This document shows positions 32,897 to 41,774 of a stretch of DNA of 64,000 bases, piece after piece. Within the stretch, counting starts at the first letter, position 1. Every line of letters begins with the position of its first letter. The notes under the pieces were generated by a model that worked only from the letters and a program-made list of their open reading frames with translations, was not told the DNA's origin and did not search any database. The stretch comes from Opitutus sp. GAS368. Its GTDB lineage: Bacteria > Verrucomicrobiota > Verrucomicrobiia > Opitutales > Opitutaceae. A program made the translations under genes and the position numbers. The stretch is from NCBI RefSeq assembly GCF_900104925.1, contig NZ_LT629735.1:1768291-1832290 (forward strand). Direction: 5' to 3'.

Positions 32897-35521
32897 TTAG
32901 AAGCTGTAGGTGAGCGATGACACGATGGAGCGCGGCAGGATCGGACGGGCGTTGAAGTAGGCGCCCGCGTTGCCGGAGGGCGCTCGCGGATCACCTTCAG
33001 TAAGGCCGGCGCTGTCGAGCAGGTTCGACACCTCGAGTCGAAAGGTAAGGCTGTGGTGGAACGCGAGGCTGAATCCAGCCGTTACTTCGGTGAAGGCCGA
33101 GAGCGGGATCGCATTCGGGTTGGCGTTCTGGTTTGTCGGACGGCTGCCCGTGTAAGCGATGCCTAGGTTGACCGCCGGTCGGCCGATCGACGTCTCGTCG
33201 AAGGTATAGGTGCCAGTGACCGAGCCGTAGACCTTAGGCGTGCGGGTCGGATTCAGCCCGTCGAGTGACGTAAGCGTGCCGGCGATGTTGACCAGACCCG
33301 GCGTGACAATCTTCGGCTGTTGCACCGTGCCGCGAACATCGATCGAAAGATGGCGGACCGGATTCCACGTGGTGTCGAGTTCGACACCCACGTTGTTGAG
33401 GCCCGTGGTGAAACTCACCGGCACAGGTGTGCCATTCACCAGCTGGAAGCCGGTGTTAGGCACGTCTCGCTGGCGCGCGTAGAAGAACGTCAGGAACGCC
33501 GCCAGGTGCTGGCCACCGTATTTATAGCCGAACTCGTATTGGGTGAGCGATTCGATGTGTGCAGGGACGACATTGCCAACATTCTTGTTGGTGCTGGCCT
33601 GGATGATGATGTCGGAGTTCGAGAGACGCGAACCGGATGAGTAGCGGGCAAAAAGCGCCTGATTTTGGCTGAATGTGTAGTTGGCGCCAACCGTATAGGC
33701 CACCTTATGTTCGGCGGCATTCGTGTTGTTATAGTTGCCGCTGCCGAACTGGGCGTTCAGTAGCGCCGGGTAGGGATTCGCCGTGGTCTGCGCATAACTG
33801 TTCAGGTCGTAAGTCCTGGCGGTCTCGTAGGAGCCGCGGTATTTGAAGTTCAGGAACCGGGCGCCGGCGTCGAGAATCAGGGGGCCCTGCGTGTGGGTGA
33901 GATCGAAGTAAGGCGTGACCTCGTCAATGTTGGCCGTGCCATGGCGGTAAGTGGTGCCCACCTGCTTGGCGCCATTGTAGGTGTATTGTCCGATTACCTG
34001 GCCCGTGGTGGCGTCGACGTAAGAGAGATCAAGCCGGCGGTAAGACGAGCTGACGTCGACCAGCATCGTTTGCCACTGCCAAAGCCTCGTCTCCTCGTCT
34101 GTCTTCATGTAGAGACCTGCGAGCGCGGTGGTCTTGCCATCGTTGAGGCTGGCGATCAGCCGCAGATCGTCCTGAAAGTCGCGGAAAATAGCCTCGCTCT
34201 TCCAGTGGTTCATTAGATCGCCAAGACCGTTGCCGTTGAGCGCCGCGGCCGCTGTCGCGTCCGCCGCGACGACCGCGCCCGCCTGTCCCGGTGCCGTGAG
34301 TCGGAAACGATAGTTGCCGTCGGAGCCGAGCGCCGCCGCCCACGTCGACGCCGGGACATTGCCCGAAGTGGCGAGGCTGTTGGCGATACTCTGCAGGCTC
34401 GTGGCCGTGCTGAATGGATTCGAATTCCAGGATTTGTTCACGCTTGAGAAGCGGTTGCGATTCTCGAGAGCCAGCTGGTCGCTGAGTTTCACATGCAGCT
34501 CGCTGCCGATGTATTTGAGGTCTACCTGAATGCCGTCGGCGATGTCATGGTTGATCGCTCCGATCGGCGAATTGGGAAATGAAAAGAAACGGACGTCTGG
34601 CGAGCCGGTTGCGCCGGTATGCAGGTCAGGCCCACCCGGGATTGTCTTCGGGTCCGCAGTGGTGCCCGTGAGCGGAATCGGCAGCATAAACGCCGTGCGG
34701 TCGTTGAGCGCCTTGCCGGTTATCTTGAAGTAGCCCTTGTCGTCTTTGAACTGGTGATTGAGGGCGAGGGTCAACTGTCCGCCCTTGTCGGCTTTGTAGC
34801 CAGGGCTGCGCAGGCCGTCGTCCACGCGGTAGAAGCCGCCGAGGGCGTAGGTGGTCTGGGCGTTGACCGGACCCGAGACCCACGCGTCGTTGCGGATCAA
34901 GCCGTAGTCACCGAACTCGAGTTTGTATTCACCGTCGGGCGTCTGGGCGCCCTGGCGGCCGATGAAATTGATCGTGGCGAGCGGTGCGTTGGAGGTGAAC
35001 ACGCCGGAGCTGCCGCCGCGCAGACCCTCGACGTTGGCAATCCACGTCGAGACGCGCGTGTAGTTGTCCGCCGTGGTGAACGACGTGTCGGCCTCAGAGA
35101 CGACCGGCAAACCGTCCTCAAGAATGACCGCGTATTTGAATCCACTGCCGGCGCCGATACCGCGGACCGCGAGCGCGTTGTTGGCCTCGCCACCGCTGGA
35201 CTCGATGTAGAGACCGGGAATGACCTTCATCAGCTCGTCGATGCTGCGCGGTGCCATGGTCTCGATCTTCGCGCGATCAATGGTCGTGATCGCCAGCGGA
35301 CTATTCAACCGCGACTCCGGCTTGATTGATCCGGTGACCGTAAACGCGTTCAACACGTAGACTGGTTCACCGGTAGTATCTTTGGCCGAGGTGCCCTGAG
35401 CCGGAACCGGGGCGGTTGTTTGAGCGGACATCAGACAGGGAAACGCGACTAATATCGCGGCGATTTGGCCAAACACTCGTGCGGCCGACTGCAGCCGGGG
35501 AGAATGGTGGGGGTGGTTCAT
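32897..35521 (-). CDS. TonB-dependent outer-membrane receptor
   Basis: The 874-residue protein has a signal peptide (to about residue 33, ending CLMSAQ), then VYVLNAFTVTGS, the usual start of the plug in Opitutaceae receptors, ITTIDRAKIETMAPRSIDELMKVIPG in the plug, and a long beta-barrel region ending LPRSIVSSLTYSF with the aromatic C-terminus needed for outer membrane insertion. TonB receptors take up large or scarce molecules; the neighbouring MFS protein and trehalase suggest trehalose or a trehalose-containing glycan. The ATG at 35521 (MNHPHHSPRLQ) is preferred to more upstream starts because it gives a compact signal peptide. Confidence 0.92.
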   Translation of the reverse strand: MNHPHHSPRLQSAARVFGQIAAILVAFPCLMSAQTTAPVPAQGTSAKDTTGEPVYVLNAFTVTGSIKPESRLNSPLAITTIDRAKIETMAPRSIDELMKVIPGLYIESSGGEANNALAVRGIGAGSGFKYAVILEDGLPVVSEADTSFTTADNYTRVSTWIANVEGLRGGSSGVFTSNAPLATINFIGRQGAQTPDGEYKLEFGDYGLIRNDAWVSGPVNAQTTYALGGFYRVDDGLRSPGYKADKGGQLTLALNHQFKDDKGYFKITGKALNDRTAFMLPIPLTGTTADPKTIPGGPDLHTGATGSPDVRFFSFPNSPIGAINHDIADGIQVDLKYIGSELHVKLSDQLALENRNRFSSVNKSWNSNPFSTATSLQSIANSLATSGNVPASTWAAALGSDGNYRFRLTAPGQAGAVVAADATAAAALNGNGLGDLMNHWKSEAIFRDFQDDLRLIASLNDGKTTALAGLYMKTDEETRLWQWQTMLVDVSSSYRRLDLSYVDATTGQVIGQYTYNGAKQVGTTYRHGTANIDEVTPYFDLTHTQGPLILDAGARFLNFKYRGSYETARTYDLNSYAQTTANPYPALLNAQFGSGNYNNTNAAEHKVAYTVGANYTFSQNQALFARYSSGSRLSNSDIIIQASTNKNVGNVVPAHIESLTQYEFGYKYGGQHLAAFLTFFYARQRDVPNTGFQLVNGTPVPVSFTTGLNNVGVELDTTWNPVRHLSIDVRGTVQQPKIVTPGLVNIAGTLTSLDGLNPTRTPKVYGSVTGTYTFDETSIGRPAVNLGIAYTGSRPTNQNANPNAIPLSAFTEVTAGFSLAFHHSLTFRLEVSNLLDSAGLTEGDPRAPSGNAGAYFNARPILPRSIVSSLTYSF

Positions 35522-35785
35522 GGGGTTACTATTGGAGTTAGGGAGCATCCTGCAAAAAACGACCGCAGTAAAAACTGCCGCCGGGCTCGCAAGTGCTGGC
35601 AAAATGGTTGCCTCTGGAACTCGATTGCCAACGCCGAACCCAAGGAGATTACGGGAATCGCTAGGAAAATCTTAGGGAGCACGCCGGAGCGGCCATTGCT
35701 CGTGGTTACCCCGCCTGTGCATGGCTAGAGCTAAGACGCGAGCCCACTGCGTCACCGCAGCGCAGGGGGAAGTGACGCCGTACGC
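35522..35785. other. Intergenic region between the AraC and TonB-receptor genes
   Basis: These 264 bp hold no gene. The promoter of the TonB receptor and any binding site of the upstream AraC regulator should lie here; I could not identify a specific site. Confidence 0.4.
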
Positions 35786-36790
35786 TCAGGCTCTGGCGTG
35801 CAACGGCAGCGGCTCAGCGGCGGTCCCGAACTCGAAACCAGTCTCATCGTCACCCGCCTTGCTCTTCACCGGCTGTTCGACCGCGCTGTCGAGACGCTGG
35901 ACGTCGGCACGGTATTGCTGTGGCGGCCGGCCGGTCGCTTGACGGAACACACGCGCGAAATAATTTGCGTCACTAAAACCACAACTGGCTGAGATTGCCT
36001 TGATGCTGAGGCGAGTGCGGCCAAGAGCGTCGATAGCGCTCCGGATGCGCAGCCGGTTGATATGCTCGACAAGCCGCTCGCCGGTGGTGCGGTGAAATAT
36101 CTTTGAGAGATGATTTGGCGAGCAACCAATCTCCGCCGCAAGCGATTCAAGACTGAGAGCTTCAACCTGGAGGTTGTGCAGGATCAGCCACTGGCATAGC
36201 GCGACCGGATCAGTCGTCGCGGGCCGGTGGGAATCGGGCGACTCGACCAACGTCCGCAACAGTGAAATCTCAGCGAGGAAAAGACCTTTGATCGCGAGCG
36301 CGTTCACCGCCGGATCGCTGTCGTGGAATTCACAGATGCGATCGAGATAGGAGATCAGATCGTGGAAAAGACTGGTCGTGAAGAAATGCACATCGTCCGC
36401 CCGCGGGTAACCAGGCGAGACCTCGTGCGCCACGTGGATATCGACGGTGTTGTTGTAGTAACTGACGACGACATTCTCGAACGGTTCGCGGTCGGCGCGC
36501 ACGACTTCGCCGTGCGGCATGCCTTTCGGAACGATGCAGACTTCGCCAGGCTGAAGCGTGATGTGCTGGTCAGGAAACGAAAATTCCGTAACGCCGCCGA
36601 GTTGGATGAACATCTCGGGTTTGAAATGGTAGGGCATCCGCGCGTGCTGTTCGTAGAGATGGCGCGGGCGCGGAATGTGATAGCGCAGATTGTTGTTCTC
36701 GATCGCGCGGATCTGGCGGCATAATACGTCCACGAAAAAGGCATTGGGCGTATGGCCGCCGCCCTTAAGGCTGGAGGTGAAGGAGATCAT
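35786..36790 (-). CDS. AraC family transcriptional regulator with cupin domain
   Basis: The 334-residue protein has an N-terminal cupin-like sensor (PEMFIQLGGVTEFSFPDQHITLQPGEVCIVPKGMPHGE) and a C-terminal pair of helix-turn-helix motifs at about 205-300 (SLESLAAEIGCSPNHLSKIFHRTTGERLVEHINRLRI and IKAISASCGFSDANYFARVFRQATGRPPQQYR). It lies upstream of the TonB receptor on the same strand and is the likely sugar-responsive activator of the trehalose genes. An unconserved tail of about 35 residues follows the DNA-binding domain. Confidence 0.93.
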   Translation of the reverse strand: MISFTSSLKGGGHTPNAFFVDVLCRQIRAIENNNLRYHIPRPRHLYEQHARMPYHFKPEMFIQLGGVTEFSFPDQHITLQPGEVCIVPKGMPHGEVVRADREPFENVVVSYYNNTVDIHVAHEVSPGYPRADDVHFFTTSLFHDLISYLDRICEFHDSDPAVNALAIKGLFLAEISLLRTLVESPDSHRPATTDPVALCQWLILHNLQVEALSLESLAAEIGCSPNHLSKIFHRTTGERLVEHINRLRIRSAIDALGRTRLSIKAISASCGFSDANYFARVFRQATGRPPQQYRADVQRLDSAVEQPVKSKAGDDETGFEFGTAAEPLPLHARA

Positions 36791-37731
36791 AGCCGCGATC
36801 TTAGGCTTTTTCTAAGTTGGGGTTAGTGGGGGTAGTTTGAGGGTGGCGGCCACCGCAAGAGGTCCTGCAATCACTGCCGAGCGCGCCTCACAATCAAGGA
36901 GATGGGCAAGGGTCTTAGCAGTAAAGCTACTCGGTTTAAGCTCAGGCGTCCAATCGTTTTTTAGAGAGAAAAACGACATGAACAGGAAAAATCTATGCTA
37001 CCTCAGCGGTCGGCCCATATCCAAGAATGGCGACCTGTCCTGCTCCTCCCGTATGAGTATGAGGTTCGAGTAGCGCTAAACCCTCGGCATTCGCCAAGTT
37101 CGGCTAGTCACGCTTGCATTTCTACTAGGAGCCTCGGTCTGTGTGCTTCAGACATGAAGAATGCCAATATCCTTGGCTCGATTATGGCAACCGACGGGTG
37201 CGATATTCACACATGTGCCGGCGTGCGACGTGCAAGTTTGGCCATGGGATGATTCCTAAATATCCGATTTGGCCAACGCTTGATTCCAGAAGGCGACTGT
37301 TTTACAGAACAGTCGCCCAGTGAGCTTGGCCACCTGTTGCTTCAACGAGTGGTCATTTCATCAGCAAATCGACTCTTTGTCGACGGAACCACTCCTTGGC
37401 CGTTCCGGACAGCTGGTGCTTCCGATCGGCCTGTGGCCAAATACTGCTTCCTATTGGGTAAGGGACTGCTAACACGACTGATCCACCGTCGACTTGCTTA
37501 GTCGGCAGTGGTGTGGCCCTGCGCGAGAGCCTCCACCACCGTAACCCTGGTGAGCGTCGATGTCTTCCATACGCGGAACTCGGTTTACCGGCTGGTTGAG
37601 CGGTAAGAGTTGACCGAAGAGCAAAGGGCCCTGGCACGGCAGCATCCAGGGATTGTCTCAGCCCGAGTGATCCGCCTCTGTCCCGACCAGGACGACGAGA
37701 ACAAGACGACAAGGCCCCGGCTCCGAGCGTC
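36791..37731. other. 940-bp stretch without a recognisable gene
   Basis: Several short frames on both strands have no family-like pattern, and their codon use is unlike genes around them. The stretch contains a perfect hairpin at 37292-37317 and repeated TTGGCCA words (37230, 37270, 37326). It may be decayed mobile DNA; nothing in it could be assigned. Confidence 0.5.
37292..37317. repeat. Perfect 10-bp stem hairpin
   Basis: GGCGACTGTT-TTACAG-AACAGTCGCC. No T-run follows on either side, so it is not a classical terminator. It lies within the 940-bp gene-free stretch. Confidence 0.6.
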
Positions 37732-38568
37732 CTATTGCTTGAAATCGGTTGAATGAGCCCAGGCGTCGTTGGTTTCGTAGTCGGCTCGAAGCGCGGCGAG
37801 TTTTCCCCCGATGTTCTTGTAGGCGTCGCTTCCGATGATAATCCGATGCAATTTGCGATTCGATTTGAGCACCTCGTAGATGACGCGGGCCGCCAGGGCG
37901 GGATCTCCGGGGAACATTTCATCCCCGACATTTTCCATCGCCTTCCGGAATAGCCCCGAGGTTGCCTCATAGTCGTAGATTTGCTCGCCGGAGAATTTTG
38001 TGCGGGTGTCGATCCCAGTCCGAAACGAACCGGGTTCGATCAACACCGCCCGTAAGCCCAACGGTTCAATCTCCTGCCATAGGGCCTCGGTAATTCCTTC
38101 GAGCGCGAACTTGCTCGCAGAATAGTAACCATTCACCGCGAAGCTGGCGATCCCGTCCATGGACGACATGTTGACAATCGTCCCCTTGCGGCGGGCTCGC
38201 ATCCCGGGCAGGGCAAGGCGCAGAAGAGCGACGGCACCAAAAAAGTTGACCTCGAAAATTTTCCGATAGTCGGCTTCCTCCTGCTCCTCAACCGCCCCGA
38301 TAAAATCGATCCCGGCGTTGTTCACCAGGAAGTCAATTGAGCCGAAGTGCTTCTCGGTTTGTTCGATGACGCCAGCCCTCTGGGCGGGATTGACGACATC
38401 GAGTGAAAGGGCGAGCGCGGTATCCGGGAACGCTGCGGCCAAAGTTTGCATGGATTCGAGCGACCTCGCTGCGAGAACCACCTGATCTCCTTGCTTCAGC
38501 ACATGCTCCGCTAAGGCGCGGCCGAGGCCGCTGGAGGCGCCTGTAATCAACCAAGTTGTTTTGTTCAT
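37732..38568 (-). CDS. Short-chain dehydrogenase/reductase (first of a sister pair)
   Basis: The 278-residue protein starts MNKTTWLITGASSGLGRALAE with the cofactor site TGASSGLG, has NNAGIDF, NMSSMDG and YYSASK (catalytic Tyr and Lys), and AARSLES after the second strand, which favours NADP(H). The next gene upstream (38607-39443) encodes a protein of exactly the same length and layout. They are separated by 38 bp and form an operon. Substrate unknown. The ATG at 38568 is used; the longer open frame upstream overlaps the neighbour's end. Confidence 0.93.
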   Translation of the reverse strand: MNKTTWLITGASSGLGRALAEHVLKQGDQVVLAARSLESMQTLAAAFPDTALALSLDVVNPAQRAGVIEQTEKHFGSIDFLVNNAGIDFIGAVEEQEEADYRKIFEVNFFGAVALLRLALPGMRARRKGTIVNMSSMDGIASFAVNGYYSASKFALEGITEALWQEIEPLGLRAVLIEPGSFRTGIDTRTKFSGEQIYDYEATSGLFRKAMENVGDEMFPGDPALAARVIYEVLKSNRKLHRIIIGSDAYKNIGGKLAALRADYETNDAWAHSTDFKQ

Positions 38569-38606
38569 ACTTTTTGAAGTGTTGAGGGTTTTTTGAGAGC
38601 TTGTTT

Positions 38607-39443
38607 CTAGGTGGCCGGTAGGAAGTCCGTCGACGTGCTCAAATGCCGCCACTTCTTGTCGGATTCGGCTTTTCTCAAATCCGCCTTTCCCACGATTCCA
38701 ACCGCGTCGCTGCCAAGCAGGAGTCGCAGGGGTGGTTCATCCATCCCGGCCACTTTAAGTATGACCTGGGCGGCCTTGGCGGGATCTCCGGGTTGCTTGC
38801 CATTGTATTCGACCTGAAAGCGCGCCGCCTTGCCGACCGTTGAATCGTATTCGGGACGAACCTCCTGAATCTTTGTCGAGGAGCCGGCGAAGTCGGTCCG
38901 GAAGCCACCTGGTTCGATGACGGTCACCTTCACGCCGAGCGGCGCCATTTCGGTCGCCATGACTTCCGAAAAGCCTTCAACGCCAAATTTGGCGGCTGAG
39001 TAGGCCGCTCGTCCCGTTGAACCGATTCTTCCACCCACGGACGAAAAGTTGATAATATGACCCGCGCGTTGTTGCCGCATCGTGGGGATTGCGGCCTTGG
39101 AAAGGTAGATGGTTCCAAATAGGTTCGTTTCGATTTGGGCTCGAAAGTCTTCGATCTCGGTGTCCTCGATCGGGCCTAGATTGCCGTAGCCGGCAACGTT
39201 CGCCACCACATCCAACCGCCCGAATTTGTGAACAGTTGCCTTTACCGCCTCGCAAGTGGACCGGAAACTGGTGACATCCAGTGAAAGGACGAGGACGCGA
39301 TCGCCAAACTTTGCGATCAGGTCATTTAGCCCATCCTTGTTGCGGGCCGTGGCGGCAAGATTGTCTCCTGAGGCCAGCACAGCCTCCGAAATCGCCCGGC
39401 CGAGGCCCCGAGAGCTGCCTGTGATCAACCATGTCTTTGGCAT
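38607..39443 (-). CDS. Short-chain dehydrogenase/reductase (second of a sister pair)
   Basis: The 278-residue protein has the motifs TGSSRGLG, a degenerate VANVAGYGN in place of NNAG, NFSSVGG and AYSAAK. Of two possible ATGs (39449 and 39443), the second is preferred: an AGGAG lies 9 bases before it but only 3 bases before the first, and MPKTWLITGSSRGLG lines up with the start of its neighbour. This is one of few genes here with a clear Shine-Dalgarno. It is divergent from a GlxA-type regulator across 275 bp, which probably controls both SDR genes. Confidence 0.93.
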   Translation of the reverse strand: MPKTWLITGSSRGLGRAISEAVLASGDNLAATARNKDGLNDLIAKFGDRVLVLSLDVTSFRSTCEAVKATVHKFGRLDVVANVAGYGNLGPIEDTEIEDFRAQIETNLFGTIYLSKAAIPTMRQQRAGHIINFSSVGGRIGSTGRAAYSAAKFGVEGFSEVMATEMAPLGVKVTVIEPGGFRTDFAGSSTKIQEVRPEYDSTVGKAARFQVEYNGKQPGDPAKAAQVILKVAGMDEPPLRLLLGSDAVGIVGKADLRKAESDKKWRHLSTSTDFLPAT

Positions 39444-39542
39444 AAACATTTTCTCCTGTTAAGCGGCGAATCGCGGATGTTTCATCGCAAACGCCTGGGT
39501 TCGTGTGAGGTTTATTGGTTTTATTACTGCGTGATTCATGTT

Positions 39543-39569
39543 CGGCGTCACCATTGCATAGTGACGCCG
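39543..39569 (-). terminator. Hairpin below a possible small gene
   Basis: CGGCGTCAC-CATTGCATA-GTGACGCCG, a perfect 9-bp stem. It lies directly after the stop of the 25-residue frame at 39572-39649 and before the SDR start, without a T-run. Confidence 0.4.
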
Positions 39570-39571
39570 CG

Positions 39572-39649
39572 TTAGGACGATTGCGATTCGGAGTCGTCGA
39601 GTGCGGTGACTGCAACGAGTCCGGCGAGAATGAGGGTTACGAGTATCAT
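39572..39649 (-). CDS. Possible 25-residue membrane peptide
   Basis: The frame reads MILVTLILAGLVAVTALDDS then ESQSS and a TAA stop: one hydrophobic helix with an acidic tail. It lies in the 275-bp region between the divergent SDR and GlxA-type regulator genes and is followed by a hairpin. No family recognised; a chance frame is quite possible. Confidence 0.25.
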   Translation of the reverse strand: MILVTLILAGLVAVTALDDSESQSS

Positions 39650-39718
39650 GGCGGTCGGTGAGTTGTTGGTGGTTGAGTTAACTTGGGTGCAGTTTACAAC
39701 TTCAGCGAAGACACTGCC

Positions 39719-40744
39719 ATGACATCGATCCCTGAAATTCCGCCAACGCGAACTCAGGCGCGAGGTGCCCCGATCGTGGTGGCGTTCATTATTTTCGACG
39801 GCGTTTCATCCCTCGATTTGAGCGGCCCCCTGAGCGTCTTTGCTGGCGCGTCGCACTTTCTCAAGCAAAAGGGGAAACATGGCTACGAGTGCCCGGTGGT
39901 GTCGCTAAGAGGGAAAAAGATCGTCACGGATTTGGGCGCGGCCTTCTTGAGTCAACCAGCGAGCAGGCTCGCCCGACAGAGGATCGACACACTGATGATT
40001 CCGGGCGCGATGGGGGCGATGGACGCTGCGTTGGCCGACCGCAAACTCCTCTCGTGGATCGCGCGCCAAGGACGACGCGCGCGACGGGTCTGTTCAGTTT
40101 GTGCGGGAGGAAGACTCCTTGCTGCATCTGGATTGGCCGAAGGTCGCCGCATGGTTACCCATTGGGCGCACTGCGGCGTGTTGCAGGAGCAGAACCCCGG
40201 TGTGACGGTCGAGACGGATCCAATCTATATCGAAGACGGACCGGTCTGGTCGTCGGCCGGCGTTACGGCCGGTATCGACCTAGCCCTCGCGCTCGTGGAG
40301 CAGGACTTCGGCCGCGATCTGGCGATGGCCGTTGCCCGTCAACATGTCGTGTTCATGAAGCGACCGGGCGGACAATCACAGTTCAGCACGATGCTGGAAG
40401 CGCAGATAGCGGGCAAAAATACTTTCGCCAGATTACACGAGTGGGCGATTGAACGGCTCGGCGATCGAAACCTGAACGTTGATCAACTCGCTGCGCATGC
40501 CGGCATGAGCCCCCGCAACTTCGCGCGGGTCTACACCGCGACCACGGGCCGAACGCCCTCGAAGGCCATTGAGTTTATGCGCCTGGAGGAAGCCAGGCGG
40601 CTGCTGGAGGACACGGATAAATCAGTCGACGAGATTTCGGATCAAATTGGATTTGGAAGCACAGAACGCATGCGAACCACTTTCCAGCGGAACTTGAAGG
40701 TCAGTCCGCGTGATTATCGACTGAGGTTCGGGTGTGCTTCTTGA
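39719..40744 (+). CDS. GlxA family transcriptional regulator (DJ-1/PfpI plus AraC-type HTH)
   Basis: The 341-residue protein has an N-terminal DJ-1/PfpI-like domain (VVAFIIFDGVSSLDLSGPLSVF, IDTLMIPGAMG, and the elbow VCSVCAGGRLLAASGLAEGRR with Cys125/Cys128, then THW) and a C-terminal AraC HTH (LNVDQLAAHAGMSPRNFARVYTATTGRTPSKAIEFMRLEEARRLL and VDEISDQIGFGSTERMRTTFQRN). The ATG at 39719 is chosen. Its divergent position to two SDR genes suggests that it regulates them, perhaps in response to a reactive carbonyl or related small molecule (inference). Confidence 0.92.
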   Translation: MTSIPEIPPTRTQARGAPIVVAFIIFDGVSSLDLSGPLSVFAGASHFLKQKGKHGYECPVVSLRGKKIVTDLGAAFLSQPASRLARQRIDTLMIPGAMGAMDAALADRKLLSWIARQGRRARRVCSVCAGGRLLAASGLAEGRRMVTHWAHCGVLQEQNPGVTVETDPIYIEDGPVWSSAGVTAGIDLALALVEQDFGRDLAMAVARQHVVFMKRPGGQSQFSTMLEAQIAGKNTFARLHEWAIERLGDRNLNVDQLAAHAGMSPRNFARVYTATTGRTPSKAIEFMRLEEARRLLEDTDKSVDEISDQIGFGSTERMRTTFQRNLKVSPRDYRLRFGCAS

Positions 40745-40883
40745 TGGTGTGACCGCCCTTGGTCATGTCGAGCCAGGCTTGGAATCACTTGCCGGAGAAT
40801 CCTGTTAGCAGACGGGCAATCTTGGCCACTTGATGGTTCCACTTTATGATCCCGGCCAACTGTCAGTTCTTTTCACAAGACCG

Positions 40884-40920
40884 GTTGACCGCGCTCCCCA
40901 GCGGAACGCGGTCAACTTTT
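40884..40920 (+). terminator. Terminator-like hairpin downstream of the GlxA-type gene
   Basis: GTTGACCGCG, a 13-base loop, CGCGGTCAAC and then TTTT. The stem is perfect over 10 bp. It is 139 bp after the regulator's stop; the remaining gap (40745-41012) contains no gene. Confidence 0.6.
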
Positions 40921-41012
40921 GATTCCACCTGCGGCAAATCTTGATTCAGTGGACAAAGAAGGTTGCCCTCCGGCGGCCTGGCGAAGGAGGCGCTTCAGCC
41001 TCGCGGCCGTGA

Positions 41013-41621
41013 TTACTTTTTCTTGCCCTTCTGCAGGGCCGCGAGGTCGTTCTCGGCGCGGATGGCGCGGAGCTCGAGATTGGCCGCGCGATCATTGGCC
41101 TCCTTGAGCCGGGCCTGGAACGCATCGGCGTCGGTCCGGGCTTGCGTGAGCTCCGTCTGGGCCCGGGTGGCGGTGGCCTTCGCGCTTTCGGTCTGTTTCT
41201 GCGCTTCGGCCAGGCTGGCGTTGGCCCCTTCGAGCTGGGTCTGGAGCCCGGTACCCGCGGTCTTGGCGTCGGCAAGCTGCTGCTGCAGGCCGGCGGCATC
41301 GCTTTTGGCTTGGTCGAGCTGGCCTTGGAGATCCTTGGCGCGGGCCTGGGCGCCCTCGAGCTGTTTGCCGAGCGCGTCGGTCTGGTTCCGGGCGTCGGCC
41401 AGCTGCGCCTGCAGCTGGGTCAGCCCGGTCTTGCCTTGCGTGAGATCGGTCTGGAGGTTGGCGATCAGGGTATCGCGGTCACGGAGCTTGGTCATGTTCG
41501 TGACCACCGTCACCACGAGGGCGATGGCGAGCACGGCGATGACCACGGCGGACGGGGAACTTTTCTTGCGGTTGATCAGGTGGGTGTCACTGAGGACCGG
41601 ATCGTGGTGGGTCGTGTCCAT
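41013..41621 (-). CDS. Membrane-anchored coiled-coil protein
   Basis: A 202-residue protein: a short cytoplasmic N-terminus, one transmembrane helix at about 25-42 (AVVIAVLAIALVVTVVTNM), then an almost unbroken coiled coil to the end, rich in Ala, Gln, Leu and Lys with repeats such as LQTDLTQ/LQAQLAD/LQGQLDQ/LQQQLAD. The tail is KKGKKK-like. No catalytic domain. It may be a structural or scaffolding protein of the periplasm. The Lys-rich N-terminal segment before the helix suggests N-in orientation. The frame stays open far upstream through three genes on the other strand, but that is a composition effect. Confidence 0.75.
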   Translation of the reverse strand: MDTTHHDPVLSDTHLINRKKSSPSAVVIAVLAIALVVTVVTNMTKLRDRDTLIANLQTDLTQGKTGLTQLQAQLADARNQTDALGKQLEGAQARAKDLQGQLDQAKSDAAGLQQQLADAKTAGTGLQTQLEGANASLAEAQKQTESAKATATRAQTELTQARTDADAFQARLKEANDRAANLELRAIRAENDLAALQKGKKK

Positions 41622-41774
41622 GGTCCTTCTTAGATAATCGGCGCGGGAAGCAAGTTCCTCGTAAAATTCAACCGACCGCCTGCCGGGCCGGTTTCCGCCC
41701 GCCCGGTTAAGAATGGGCCCCAACTTTCGCTCGCCACTCCCCGGGTCGCCCGTACAGATTCGCCGGACTCCCCC

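Noticed and set aside
34626-35193. Minus-strand frames inside the TonB-receptor gene in other phases
   Set aside because: Arg/Pro-rich shadows without start context.
37353-37970. 205-codon minus-strand frame across the gene-free stretch and the end of an SDR gene
   Set aside because: Composition rich in Arg/Ser/Pro with no family pattern; partly in another frame of the SDR.
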